The notes beneath the pieces were generated by a model. The model was given only the letters and a program-made list of their open reading frames with translations. It did not search any database and was not told the DNA's origin. DNA of 31,776 nt, from the NCBI GenBank assembly GCA_002362735.1, contig DEUU01000105.1, forward strand, positions 7,609 through 39,384. The letters are read 5' to 3'. Positions 24,575-31,776 of this stretch are shown here, in pieces (position 1 is the stretch's first letter; every line of letters begins with the position of its first letter). Source of the stretch: Dehalococcoidia bacterium UBA3254. Lineage in GTDB: Bacteria > Chloroflexota > Dehalococcoidia > Dehalococcoidales > UBA3254. A program made the position numbers and the translations under genes.

Positions 24575-25352
24575 TACTCATGCTCATCTGGATATGCCGG
24601 AATTCGATACAGATCGCGAACAGGTTATAATTCGTGCTAAATCAAACGGAGTGTCCCGGATCATCACCATAGGTATAGACCTTACTTCTAGTTTTAAGGC
24701 TATTGGACTGGCGGAAAAATATCCCGGGGTACTGGCTGCGATTGGAATTCATCCCCAGGACTCCCGCAAAGTGAATAAAGAGGATGTGTACAAACTATCC
24801 GAACTGGTTAAGCATCCTAAGGTAGTGGCCATCGGAGAAACGGGGTTGGACTTCCACCGGAATTATTCTTCGAGAGAAGAACAGTTTTCTGCTTTACAAT
24901 GGCAGTTGGAAATAGCGAAAAATGCGAGTTTACCCGTGATCATTCACTGCCGACAGGCCCATGCAGAGATCATACCCATTCTCAAAGAATGGTCATCTGA
25001 TAGTATTTTAAAAGGACGGCCGGTGGGGGTAATTCATTGCTTTAGCGGTGACGTTAATATCGCAGAGAAGTATCTAGAAATGGGATATTATATATCTTTG
25101 GGAGCTTATATCGGTTATCCTTCTTCATCTGGATTGCGAGAAGTTATAAAATATTTACCCCTGAATAAGCTGTTAATTGAGACGGATTGTCCGTTCCTGC
25201 CGCCGCAGATTTATCGCGGTAAGAGAAATGAACCTTCCTACACTTTAATCACACTGGGTATACTGGCAGAAATAAAACAGGTCTCTATGGAGGAAGCCGC
25301 GCTTAAGACAACTCAGAATGCGAAAAAACTCTTTCATATCTCTGATAGTTGA
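24561..25352 (+). CDS. tatD: TatD-family metal-dependent DNase/hydrolase
   Basis: TIM-barrel metal hydrolase (263 aa) with 3'-5' exonuclease activity known in the family. Metal ligands: HAH in DTHAHLD (H7, H9), E in IGETGLDF, H in VIIHCRQA, H in VIHCFSG and D in IETDCPFLPP. Length is typical. ATG lies within the end of the GGR-like gene (14-base overlap), so translation is probably coupled. Downstream is a hairpin shared with the convergent small gene on the minus strand. Confidence 0.93.
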   Translation: MEIIDTHAHLDMPEFDTDREQVIIRAKSNGVSRIITIGIDLTSSFKAIGLAEKYPGVLAAIGIHPQDSRKVNKEDVYKLSELVKHPKVVAIGETGLDFHRNYSSREEQFSALQWQLEIAKNASLPVIIHCRQAHAEIIPILKEWSSDSILKGRPVGVIHCFSGDVNIAEKYLEMGYYISLGAYIGYPSSSGLREVIKYLPLNKLLIETDCPFLPPQIYRGKRNEPSYTLITLGILAEIKQVSMEEAALKTTQNAKKLFHISDS

Positions 25353-25375
25353 CAGCGCGTTAATTCACTATTAAA

Positions 25376-25409
25376 CCGGTGAATTCATATTGAATAAACA
25401 CATCACCGG
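25376..25409 (-). terminator. Hairpin terminator after the small Cys/His-rich gene (shared with tatD end)
   Basis: CCGGTGA (25376-25382) pairs with TCACCGG (25403-25409), a 7-bp stem with a 20-nt loop. On the minus strand it starts seven bases after the TAA of the small gene and is followed by TTTAATAG. It lies between two convergent genes and may serve both; the uridine tail is short. Confidence 0.5.
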
Positions 25410-25415
25410 GATAAA

Positions 25416-25613
25416 TTAATGTTGATGAGAGTGATGATGGTCTCCTGAACCATGAGACTCAGGAACTCCCTGTCAGCAGCCAGGCTCTCCCGGATGTCCG
25501 CAGCAACTCTGACGTTTGCTGATCTTAATCCAGGTATTTCTAACCGCCAGATAAAATTTCCGGTGCAGCGGCATCGGAGCAGACCAATTATTAAAGAAAG
25601 GAATCGGGGACAT
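25416..25613 (-). CDS. Candidate selenoprotein: small Cys-rich protein with in-frame TGA and His-rich tail
   Basis: Not a family I can name. ATG 25613 has AGGAGG (25628-25623) nine bases upstream and a TATAAT box farther back. The first 46 codons encode a basic segment (FYLAVRNTWIKISKRQS) and then CCGHPGEPGC (37-46). Codon 47 is TGA (25475-25473). The frame remains open for 18 more codons to TAA (25418-25416), and these encode QGVPESHGSGDHHHSHQH, with six His. If TGA is read as selenocysteine the product is 65 residues with a Cys-Sec pair and a His-rich metal-binding tail. If not, a 46-residue protein ends in Cys. A hairpin starts just after the TGA. Convergent to tatD, divergent from pdxS. 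A plus-strand frame across the same bases has no ribosome site. Confidence 0.6.
25442..25465 (-). promoter_or_regulatory. SECIS-like hairpin just downstream of the in-frame TGA
   Basis: On the minus strand TCCTGA (25464-25459) pairs with TCAGGA (25448-25443), with a 10-nt loop GTCTCATGGT and one added T-G pair outside. The loop begins with G and starts 14 bases after the TGA, near the usual place of a bacterial SECIS. An overlapping alternative stem GTCTC/GAGAC (25458-25454 / 25444-25440) is also possible, so the fold is not certain. Confidence 0.4.
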
Positions 25614-25654
25614 ATTTCACTCCCTCCTAAAAAATTAACAGGGCTCTATAAGAA

Positions 25655-25660
25655 ATTATA
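25655..25660 (-). promoter_or_regulatory. -10 box of the small Cys/His-rich gene
   Basis: Perfect TATAAT on the minus strand, 41 bases before the start codon, giving a leader of about 35 bases that contains AGGAGG. No good -35 is seen at 16-18 bp. Confidence 0.5.
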
Positions 25661-25882
25661 CTTTTTTATTACTTAACCTGCTTTTCTTATGCATTAAAAT
25701 ATAATCAGGGAATAATAATTTATCTCAGGCATCCAGGTGAATACAAAACCCGACCAGACAAGATTAAGATATGGTTAGAACATTAAAATATTCCAGGGTG
25801 AAAATAGAGTGAAGACTCCAAGATAATCTGTGCTGAAGCATCGATCGGTTGATAAACCCCGGAAACAATAGTAGAATATTTT

Positions 25883-25911
25883 TTGAACAGTGTACATATT
25901 ATTAATATAGA
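25883..25911 (+). promoter_or_regulatory. Possible promoter of pdxS
   Basis: TTGAAC (25883-25888), 17-bp spacer, TATAGA (25906-25911). It would give a very short leader before ATG 25925; AGAGGA (25909-25914) would then be partly outside the message. The rest of 25661-25882 holds nothing I can name. Confidence 0.35.
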
Positions 25912-25924
25912 GGACTGAATTGTA

Positions 25925-26806
25925 ATGGACAGCGGGACATGGAAAGTTAAGACCGGTTTGGCACAGATGTTAAAGGGAGGGGTCATCATGGATGTGGTAA
26001 CTGCCGAGCATGCCAAGATAGCAGAAAGTGCCGGGGCGTGCGCCGTAATGGCCCTTGAGAGAGTGCCGGCCGATATCCGTGCCGCCGGTGGAGTCGCCCG
26101 AATGGCAGATCTATCCATTGTGGAAGCCATTATGAAGGTAGTCTCTGTCCCCGTTATGGCCAAATGCCGCATCGGTCATTTTGTAGAAGCCCAGGCTCTG
26201 GAAGCTCTGGGGATAGATTTTATAGATGAATCGGAAGTACTGACTCCAGCCGATGAGAGTTATCATGTCTGGAAGCATGATTTCAAGGTCCCCTTTGTCT
26301 GTGGATGCAGGGACCTGGGAGAGGCTTTGAGACGGATTGGAGAAGGGGCTGCCATGATCCGCACCAAAGGTGAAGCCGGAACGGGAAATATTGTGGAAGC
26401 TGTCAGACACATGAGATCGGTCATGGACAGTATCCGTAAACTGGTGAATATGCCTCAAGAAGAACTAATGGCTTATGCCAAAGAACTGGGAGCACCGTTT
26501 AATCTGGTAGAAGAAGTCCACAAGATTGGAAAGCTTCCCGTTGTAAATTTTGCGGCTGGGGGCATAGCTACTCCAGCGGATGCCGCTTTGATGATGCAGC
26601 TAGGAGCCGAAGGAGTATTTGTTGGCTCTGGAATCTTCAAGTCCAATGATCCCGAAGCCAGGGCTAAAGCGATTGTAAAAGCAACGACTCACTATCAGGA
26701 TGCCAAAATTATTGCGGAAGTGTCCAAGGGCCTGGGTTCTGCCATGCCCGGCCAGGATATAAAACAAATCCCGGCAGAAGAACTACTGGCAAAGCGAGGG
26801 TGGTAG
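25925..26806 (+). CDS. pdxS: Pyridoxal 5'-phosphate synthase, synthase subunit PdxS
   Basis: Makes PLP from ribose 5-phosphate, glyceraldehyde 3-phosphate and ammonia in the DXP-independent pathway. It has the family blocks [39 protein letters not shown] (several residues), [14 protein letters not shown] with catalytic K80, [13 protein letters not shown] and [51 protein letters not shown] is the phosphate-binding end. 293 residues is normal. The glutaminase partner pdxT is not next to it or elsewhere in the window. It is followed by the R3H ATPase with a 15-bp gap. Confidence 0.96.
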   Translation: MDSGTWKVKTGLAQMLKGGVIMDVVTAEHAKIAESAGACAVMALERVPADIRAAGGVARMADLSIVEAIMKVVSVPVMAKCRIGHFVEAQALEALGIDFIDESEVLTPADESYHVWKHDFKVPFVCGCRDLGEALRRIGEGAAMIRTKGEAGTGNIVEAVRHMRSVMDSIRKLVNMPQEELMAYAKELGAPFNLVEEVHKIGKLPVVNFAAGGIATPADAALMMQLGAEGVFVGSGIFKSNDPEARAKAIVKATTHYQDAKIIAEVSKGLGSAMPGQDIKQIPAEELLAKRGW

Positions 26807-26821
26807 GCTGCGGAGGAAATT

Positions 26822-28348
26822 TTGCAAAAGGTAATAACCGATGACCTTAGCGCCTTGATCGATATACTTCCTGATCAAATTCGTAAACCGTTAAATGAAC
26901 AAGAAGATATCAACGAATTGGTCGAAGTAGTTTTAGACCTGGGGCGTTCTCCGGAAGCTCGTTTTTTCCATCGTGAAATGGAGATCATACCCGAAGATGT
27001 ATCCGAATTAGACCTGGAATATGTCGTTTCCCGCATCAGCAGTTTTGGTGAAGACAATCGCGCCGGTATTGAACGCACTCTTCATCGTATTTCTGCCATT
27101 CGAAACCGCAAGGGCTCCATTGTAGGCCTGACCTGCCGCGTCGGCCGTGCGGTCTACGGGACAATTAAAATCATTCAGGACCTAGTGGAGTCAGGAAAAA
27201 GTGTTCTTCTGATGGGACGTCCGGGGGTAGGTAAGACGACTATGCTCCGGGAAGTTGCTCGTGTGCTGGCGGATGATATCCGCAAACGGGTAGTGATTGT
27301 AGATACTTCGAATGAAATTGCCGGTGATGGAGATATTCCTCATCCAGGAATCGGGCGCGCACGACGCATGCAGGTCCCCAGCCCCTCACTCCAGCACGCA
27401 GTCATGATTGAAGCAGTTGAGAATCATATGCCTCAGGTGATTGTGATTGACGAAATCGGTACGGAACTGGAAGCGCGGGCAGCGCGCACCATCGCAGAGC
27501 GCGGTGTCCAGTTGATCGGCACAGCACATGGCAATACACTGGAGAACCTGATCATCAATCCGACTCTGGCGGATCTCATCGGAGGCATCCAGACGGTCAC
27601 ACTCAGCGACGAGGAAGCCAAGCGGCGTGGCACTCAAAAATCCATATTGGAAAGGACGTCCCCACCCACTTTTAACATTGTGGTAGAGATTCAAGATAGA
27701 GATAAAGTAGCGATTCATCCGGATGTTTCCGAAGCCGTGGACTCAATATTAAGGGGATTTCCACTGGAAACCGAAATCCGCTGGTTGGATCAGAACGGCG
27801 AAGTAAAGGCAGCCAAAGAAATGCCAGCAGGCACCGAGAAGAAACCTTCCACTAAAGGTAAAAGGGCTAAAGATGAGAAGCAACCCAAAATTTACCTTTT
27901 CGGTGTCAACCGGGCGAGATTGGAACAGATGGCAAAGGAAATGAATCTGACCCTGGATGTCACTAATAACTCGAATGCAGCCAATATTTTAATCACTTCT
28001 AAAGCCTATTATCGCAACCGTCCTCAAAAAATAATGGATGCGGAAGCGGCCAATATACCTATTTACGTGTTAAAAAGCAATACGCCTAATCAAATCCGGC
28101 AGCTATTAAATACTATCTATCCCTCTGATAACCGACGTGATCCTATAGAAAATGCGGTAGAAGAAGCCCAATCGGCTGTCAACCAGGTGCGAAACGGCGA
28201 TGAGATCGTTGAGCTGCGGCCCCAGAGTGCTTATATCCGGCGGTTGCAGCATCTGGTGGCAGAACAACATGATTTGCCTTCAGACAGCACAGGAAAAGAG
28301 CCGAACCGGCGGGTGCGGATATTTAAGCAAGGAGCCATGAATCAGTAA
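26822..28348 (+). CDS. R3H-domain AAA ATPase (SpoIIIAA/Ycf45-like)
   Basis: 508 residues. The N-terminal ATPase domain has Walker [10 protein letters not shown] (132-140), Walker [11 protein letters not shown] (206-215) and the block [13 protein letters not shown] lysine-rich linker (about 335-355, [14 protein letters not shown]) leads to a second alpha/beta region (about 355-430). An R3H single-strand nucleic-acid-binding motif ends the protein ([10 protein letters not shown]..., EPNRRVRIF, about 465-505). Related proteins include sporulation SpoIIIAA and plastid Ycf45; the exact role is unknown. TTG 26822 is the start, with GGAGG five bases upstream. The tmk ATG follows the TAA directly, so the two are translationally linked. 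Confidence 0.88.
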   Translation: MQKVITDDLSALIDILPDQIRKPLNEQEDINELVEVVLDLGRSPEARFFHREMEIIPEDVSELDLEYVVSRISSFGEDNRAGIERTLHRISAIRNRKGSIVGLTCRVGRAVYGTIKIIQDLVESGKSVLLMGRPGVGKTTMLREVARVLADDIRKRVVIVDTSNEIAGDGDIPHPGIGRARRMQVPSPSLQHAVMIEAVENHMPQVIVIDEIGTELEARAARTIAERGVQLIGTAHGNTLENLIINPTLADLIGGIQTVTLSDEEAKRRGTQKSILERTSPPTFNIVVEIQDRDKVAIHPDVSEAVDSILRGFPLETEIRWLDQNGEVKAAKEMPAGTEKKPSTKGKRAKDEKQPKIYLFGVNRARLEQMAKEMNLTLDVTNNSNAANILITSKAYYRNRPQKIMDAEAANIPIYVLKSNTPNQIRQLLNTIYPSDNRRDPIENAVEEAQSAVNQVRNGDEIVELRPQSAYIRRLQHLVAEQHDLPSDSTGKEPNRRVRIFKQGAMNQ

Positions 28349-28969
28349 ATGTCCCTTTTCATAACCTTTGAGGGTGGGGAGGGATGCGGAAAAAGCCTTC
28401 AGTCACGTATACTGGAGCGAAAACTGGCCGAGCTTGCTATTCCGGCTATTTTAATTCACGAACCCGGCGGCACACCGATCGGCGAAAAAGTCAGATATCT
28501 TCTAAAACAGGCCTGCGAGATTTCGATATCCCCATTAACGGAATTATTACTTTTTAATGCTTCACGCAGCCAGTTGATCAAGGATGTGATTCAACCTGCT
28601 CTAACGGAAGGCAAGATCGTAATTTGCGATCGTTTTGTAGATTCTACGATCGCTTATCAAAGTTATGGTCGGGGACTGGACCTGAGCATTGTAAGACAGA
28701 TCAGCCGGATCGCTTCTCAAGGCATGATACCGGACCTGACCTTTCTTCTGGATGTTCCGCCTGAAATTGGCCTGTCCCGGAAAGGAAACCCTGCGACCGA
28801 CCGTTTTGACAAAGAAGACCGGGGATTCCATCAGAAGGTCAGAGACGGATTTCTCGCGCTGGCAGAGGCAGAACCAGACCGCTGGGTAATTATAGATTCT
28901 ACTTTATCCAGAAGAGAGATTGCTGACCGAATCTGGGATAAAGTCAGCCATCAATTAAAAAGCGGTTAA
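28349..28969 (+). CDS. tmk: Thymidylate kinase
   Basis: Phosphorylates dTMP to dTDP. P-loop FEGGEGCGKS (8-17), dTMP-binding HEPGGTPIGEKVR, and DRFVDSTIAYQSYGRGLD (the DR[YF]-S-AYQ block) are present. LID region RKGNPATDRFDKED is Arg-containing. 206 residues is normal. The ATG abuts the TAA of the R3H ATPase. Its stop codon lies inside a palindrome that also contains the stop of the convergent MFS gene. Confidence 0.95.
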   Translation: MSLFITFEGGEGCGKSLQSRILERKLAELAIPAILIHEPGGTPIGEKVRYLLKQACEISISPLTELLLFNASRSQLIKDVIQPALTEGKIVICDRFVDSTIAYQSYGRGLDLSIVRQISRIASQGMIPDLTFLLDVPPEIGLSRKGNPATDRFDKEDRGFHQKVRDGFLALAEAEPDRWVIIDSTLSRREIADRIWDKVSHQLKSG

Positions 28970-28980
28970 GCTTTAACCGC
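28956..28980 (-). terminator. Terminator palindrome overlapping both convergent stop codons
   Basis: GCGGTTAA (28962-28969) and TTAACCGC (28973-28980) form a perfect 8-bp stem with a 3-nt loop. On the minus strand it is followed by TTTTTAATTG, a good intrinsic terminator for the MFS gene. On the plus strand there is no uridine run. The TAA of tmk and the TAA of the MFS fragment both lie within the left arm. Confidence 0.75.
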
Positions 28981-30358
28981 CGAAGCAAATATTCCCCCGA
29001 GTCCCAGCACTGCAAAGATGATAAATATGATCCTGGCGCAGTTTATAAAGGCCGCATAATATTCCGGAGTAATTACCACCGGACCGATCGTAATGGCGAT
29101 CACCAGCATTACCAAACCCAGGCTCTGTGATTGAGACATACCTCTCATGGTAACGATCGTGGAGGAAGCAACTCCGTAATACTGGGGAGTAACGGAGCTC
29201 ATTATGATGTTTGAATTAGGAGAAGAGAATAAAGAGGAACCAACTCCAAGGACTACCAGGGAGACGACGATCTGTACTATCGATGTATTGAAGCTGAGAA
29301 ATACGAAAGAAAGAAGGCTAGGAACATCAACAGCATACCGATCAACGAGACGGTGCGGGGTTCAAATTTATCTGACAATCTGCCGGTAAAGGGAGAAAGA
29401 ATCGTCTGAGTAACCGGCTGGGCAATCAAGATCAAACCGGCTTGCTCGGAAGTGAATCCTCGGGAATACTGTAAAAAAAGACTGAGAACAAAATTGGATG
29501 CAATCAGGATAATCCAGCAAATAAGATAGGCCAGGTTAGCAAAGATAAAGACTTTGTTCTTACGGAAAAGGAAAACGTTTAGCACGGGATTAAGTACATG
29601 GCTTTCCCACCGGATAAAACCGGCAAAAGCCACGATTCCGCAGAATATGGAGATATAACCCGCAAACCTGGAAGCAGAGAGAACCCGTAGATTAAAGCAA
29701 TTAAGGACATTCCGTAGAGAATCGATCCAACATAATCGAATTTTTCACCTCTGGCTTCCGCCCATTCTCCTTTAATGGTTATCAGAACCAGAACGATCGA
29801 GAATAAGGAGAGCGGGACGGTGGTAAGAAAAATGCTTCTCCAGCTCAGATATCCAGCAATCAGCCCACCCAGAAAAGGACCTGTAGAAAGCCCGAAAAAA
29901 GCGGCCCCTATGTTGACTCCCGAAGCTTTCCCCCGTTCGTTGGAAGGAAAGATAGCCGTAACGATGGCAATTGAAGCGCTGCCCAGGATAGCCGCACTAA
30001 GACCCAGTACAGCACGGCAGATGATAAGCATCACTATTGAATTTGAAAAAATGGCGACGATAAAGGCGGCAGTAAAGATAACGTTTCCGATGATATAGAC
30101 CTTTTTGATGCCGATGATATCCGATATTCTCCCCAGGGGTACGGAAACCACGGCGTTAGTCAGGCCGAAGATGGACATCACCCAGCTCAGGATAATGGCA
30201 TTGGCATGGAAATCATTATTGACAGCCGGAAGAGCTACGGTTAAAGCAGCGCCATGGTAGGTGACAAAAAAGGCGGATAAGGAAACGGCGATAAGGGCTA
30301 AAGTCTTATTGCTGGTGTGAGTACCGGGGCCGGGGCGAATGATATTGTCTGATTCCAA
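28966..30358 (-). pseudogene. MFS drug-efflux-type transporter, broken by two frameshifts
   Basis: Three consecutive minus-strand reading frames (30358-29579, 29633-29277 and 29202-28966, each extending into the next) together make one transporter of the 14-helix DHA2/EmrB type. Part 1 has the N-terminal helices and the motif-A-like GRISDIIGIKK. The frame changes near 29670 (frame 1 LLPG; frame 2 resumes FAGYISIFCGIVAF) and again near 29290 (FLSYFSAS; frame 3 resumes NTSIVQIVVSLVVLGVG). Both breaks are explained by one missing base each: 1393 + 2 = 1395 = 465 codons, a normal length. It starts at TTG 30358. Either a recent pseudogene or two sequence errors. The terminator at 28956 is intact. 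Confidence 0.85.
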
Positions 30359-30445
30359 AACTTACTCTTAAAAGATAAAATCACCTGAACCATTAAAATC
30401 ATACTACTTAAGGCAAGAATTAGTCCAATTCAATTCGCTGGTTAA

Positions 30446-31648
30446 TTATCGGAAGGTCTCCCGGGATTTCATCTTTAAGTTTGCCGCTTTTCTCCCATGT
30501 AATCCGTAGTAAAGAAATATACCTGCAAAGGCAACGATGGCGCAAATAGCGTACATGGTTCTATAACCCGCCAGAGGAAGCAGCATACCAAAAAGAAATG
30601 GTCCGATAGCCACTCCAGTATCGATGAACATAAAATAAGTTGAATTGGCTAATCCAAGCCTGTGTTGGGGACTCATTTGAAGTGCGATTACCTGGGCATT
30701 AGTCTGTATAGAACCGTTGGCGATGCCAAGAATAGCAGCTGACAGTAAAAGCAAATACCCGGAATAAGACTGGCTGATCATTAACATACCCGCGGAAAAA
30801 ATCAGGATGCCGGGATACATGATCAAGTTGGCGCCCCTTAGATCGAATAAACGACCGATGAGGGGCCGAAAAATAAAGACCATCACTGAATACACAATAA
30901 AAAAGAAACTGGCACTATCTAACAAATTTATTTCACGCGCATAGGGAGTAAGGAAAGTCATAACGCTTGAGTAACAAACCACCATAAGCATCACAAAAAC
31001 GGAAATGGGTATAGCTGCAGGTTCAAAGAAATTGCGGAATTTGAAGCCCTTTAAATCAGCGGCCTGGTTTGCGGTGAGTTTTGTTTCAGGAACGAATGTA
31101 AATACTCCAACCACCAGACTCAACATCGCGGCAAGGGTACTGGCGGCAAAAACCATCTGATAGCTGGCATAATGGTAAATAAACATACCCAAAAAAGGAC
31201 CTATGGCAACACCCAGAGTGCTACTCAGGGTAAAGTAACCGATTCCTTCCCCGCGTCTCTCTTGAGGGATAATATTAGCCGCAATTGTCCCAGCCACAGA
31301 ACTTGTAAGTCCAAAAGCAGCTCCGTGGATAAAACGAACACCATATAAGAGCAGGAGGTTGTTCGTCACAAAATATAATAATGTAATTACAAGGCTTAAA
31401 GATAAACCTACACAGAACAGCTTTTTTTGGCCGCCCTTTTCAATCCATCTTCCAAAGATCAGCCGAGCGGATAGAGACCCAAATACGAATACGCTGGCGA
31501 CTAACCCGGCTTCTCCAGAGGTGGCCTTAAAATTATCCATAGCATAAGCGGACATAATGACGATGATCAGGAAGAAACTGGTGCTAAAGAAAAAGTAGGA
31601 GAGTGAAACGGTGATGAGACTGCGGGAAAATATTTTAGGATTGTTCAT
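30446..31648 (-). CDS. Major facilitator superfamily transporter
   Basis: 400 residues with 12 predicted transmembrane helices. Motif A is FGRWIEKGGQKK (between helices 2 and 3, about 65-76), and GRLFDLRG is its echo in the second half. GYFTLSSTLGVAIGPFLG is a helix 5 motif-C-like stretch. A basic C-terminal tail (GRKAANLKMKSRETFR) ends the protein. The substrate is unknown; sugar or drug exporters of this length look alike. No strong ribosome site precedes ATG 31648. It is on the same strand as the broken MFS gene, 87 bp upstream of it, but the two are clearly different subfamilies. Confidence 0.88.
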   Translation of the reverse strand: MNNPKIFSRSLITVSLSYFFFSTSFFLIIVIMSAYAMDNFKATSGEAGLVASVFVFGSLSARLIFGRWIEKGGQKKLFCVGLSLSLVITLLYFVTNNLLLLYGVRFIHGAAFGLTSSVAGTIAANIIPQERRGEGIGYFTLSSTLGVAIGPFLGMFIYHYASYQMVFAASTLAAMLSLVVGVFTFVPETKLTANQAADLKGFKFRNFFEPAAIPISVFVMLMVVCYSSVMTFLTPYAREINLLDSASFFFIVYSVMVFIFRPLIGRLFDLRGANLIMYPGILIFSAGMLMISQSYSGYLLLLSAAILGIANGSIQTNAQVIALQMSPQHRLGLANSTYFMFIDTGVAIGPFLFGMLLPLAGYRTMYAICAIVAFAGIFLYYGLHGRKAANLKMKSRETFR

Positions 31649-31776
31649 CTTTTTATTATCGCATTTTTAGAGCTAGTATGAATAACATTTTTAATATTAC
31701 ATTGGTATCGGGTACGGAATAAGGTTAAACAGGGAATTTAAGGCGATATCTTCAGGAGTTTCGCGATTCAATTCCC

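Noticed and set aside
25452..25676. Plus-strand 74-codon frame between tatD and pdxS
   Set aside because: No ribosome site, basic low-complexity composition, and it is the antisense shadow of the small Cys/His-rich gene on the minus strand.

Overview
The window looks like a chromosomal segment of a Chloroflexota bacterium, most likely a Dehalococcoidia relative. This is inferred from gene content and style, not from a marker search: medium-to-low G+C, frequent TTG starts, a bacterial GH3-like protein beside a 7TM-GAF-GGDEF-HD-GYP sensor, archaeal-style winged-helix and ribbon-helix-helix regulators, a short-form ThiC and a geranylgeranyl-reductase-like flavoprotein. Nothing points to phage, plasmid, insertion sequence or CRISPR content. 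The region is mostly housekeeping and metabolic, with interesting material in small genes and control sites.

Layout, left to right. 1-23 is the 3' end of a tRNA (probably Ser), followed by miaB. 1809-10466 is a long same-strand block: malic enzyme, fumarase alpha, sdhA, sdhC, sdhD, sdhB, fumarase beta, nadB, nadC. It links malate, pyruvate, fumarate and succinate to quinone redox and to NAD synthesis; the two fumarase subunits bracket the complex II genes. 10458-13616 (minus strand) is an ECF-type nickel/cobalt importer (cbiM-cbiQ-cbiO) and a Fur-family regulator. Two nearly identical TGCA-type palindromes, one before cbiM and one before the regulator, suggest a Nur-like nickel circuit. Next come dtd and an SDR oxidoreductase (minus), then a divergent pair of small DNA-binding proteins behind a promoter full of GTAC palindromes.

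16254-21749 holds a GH3-like adenylating enzyme, a 1015-residue membrane sensor with both c-di-GMP synthesis and degradation domains whose promoter predicts a leaderless mRNA, and a NarL-type regulator whose receiver lacks the usual acidic pair. 21901-23349 is a TPP riboswitch with terminator followed by thiC. Then come a GGR-family flavoprotein, tatD, pdxS, an R3H-domain ATPase and tmk. The right end has two MFS transporters on the minus strand; the first is broken by two apparent one-base losses.

The most notable item is at 25416-25613 on the minus strand, between tatD and pdxS. A very strong ribosome binding site starts a small protein with the motif CCGHPGEPGC, followed directly by an in-frame TGA. 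The frame then stays open into a histidine-rich tail ending at TAA, and a hairpin lies just after the TGA. It has its own -10 box and terminator. This is a candidate selenoprotein that normal gene calling would truncate or miss.
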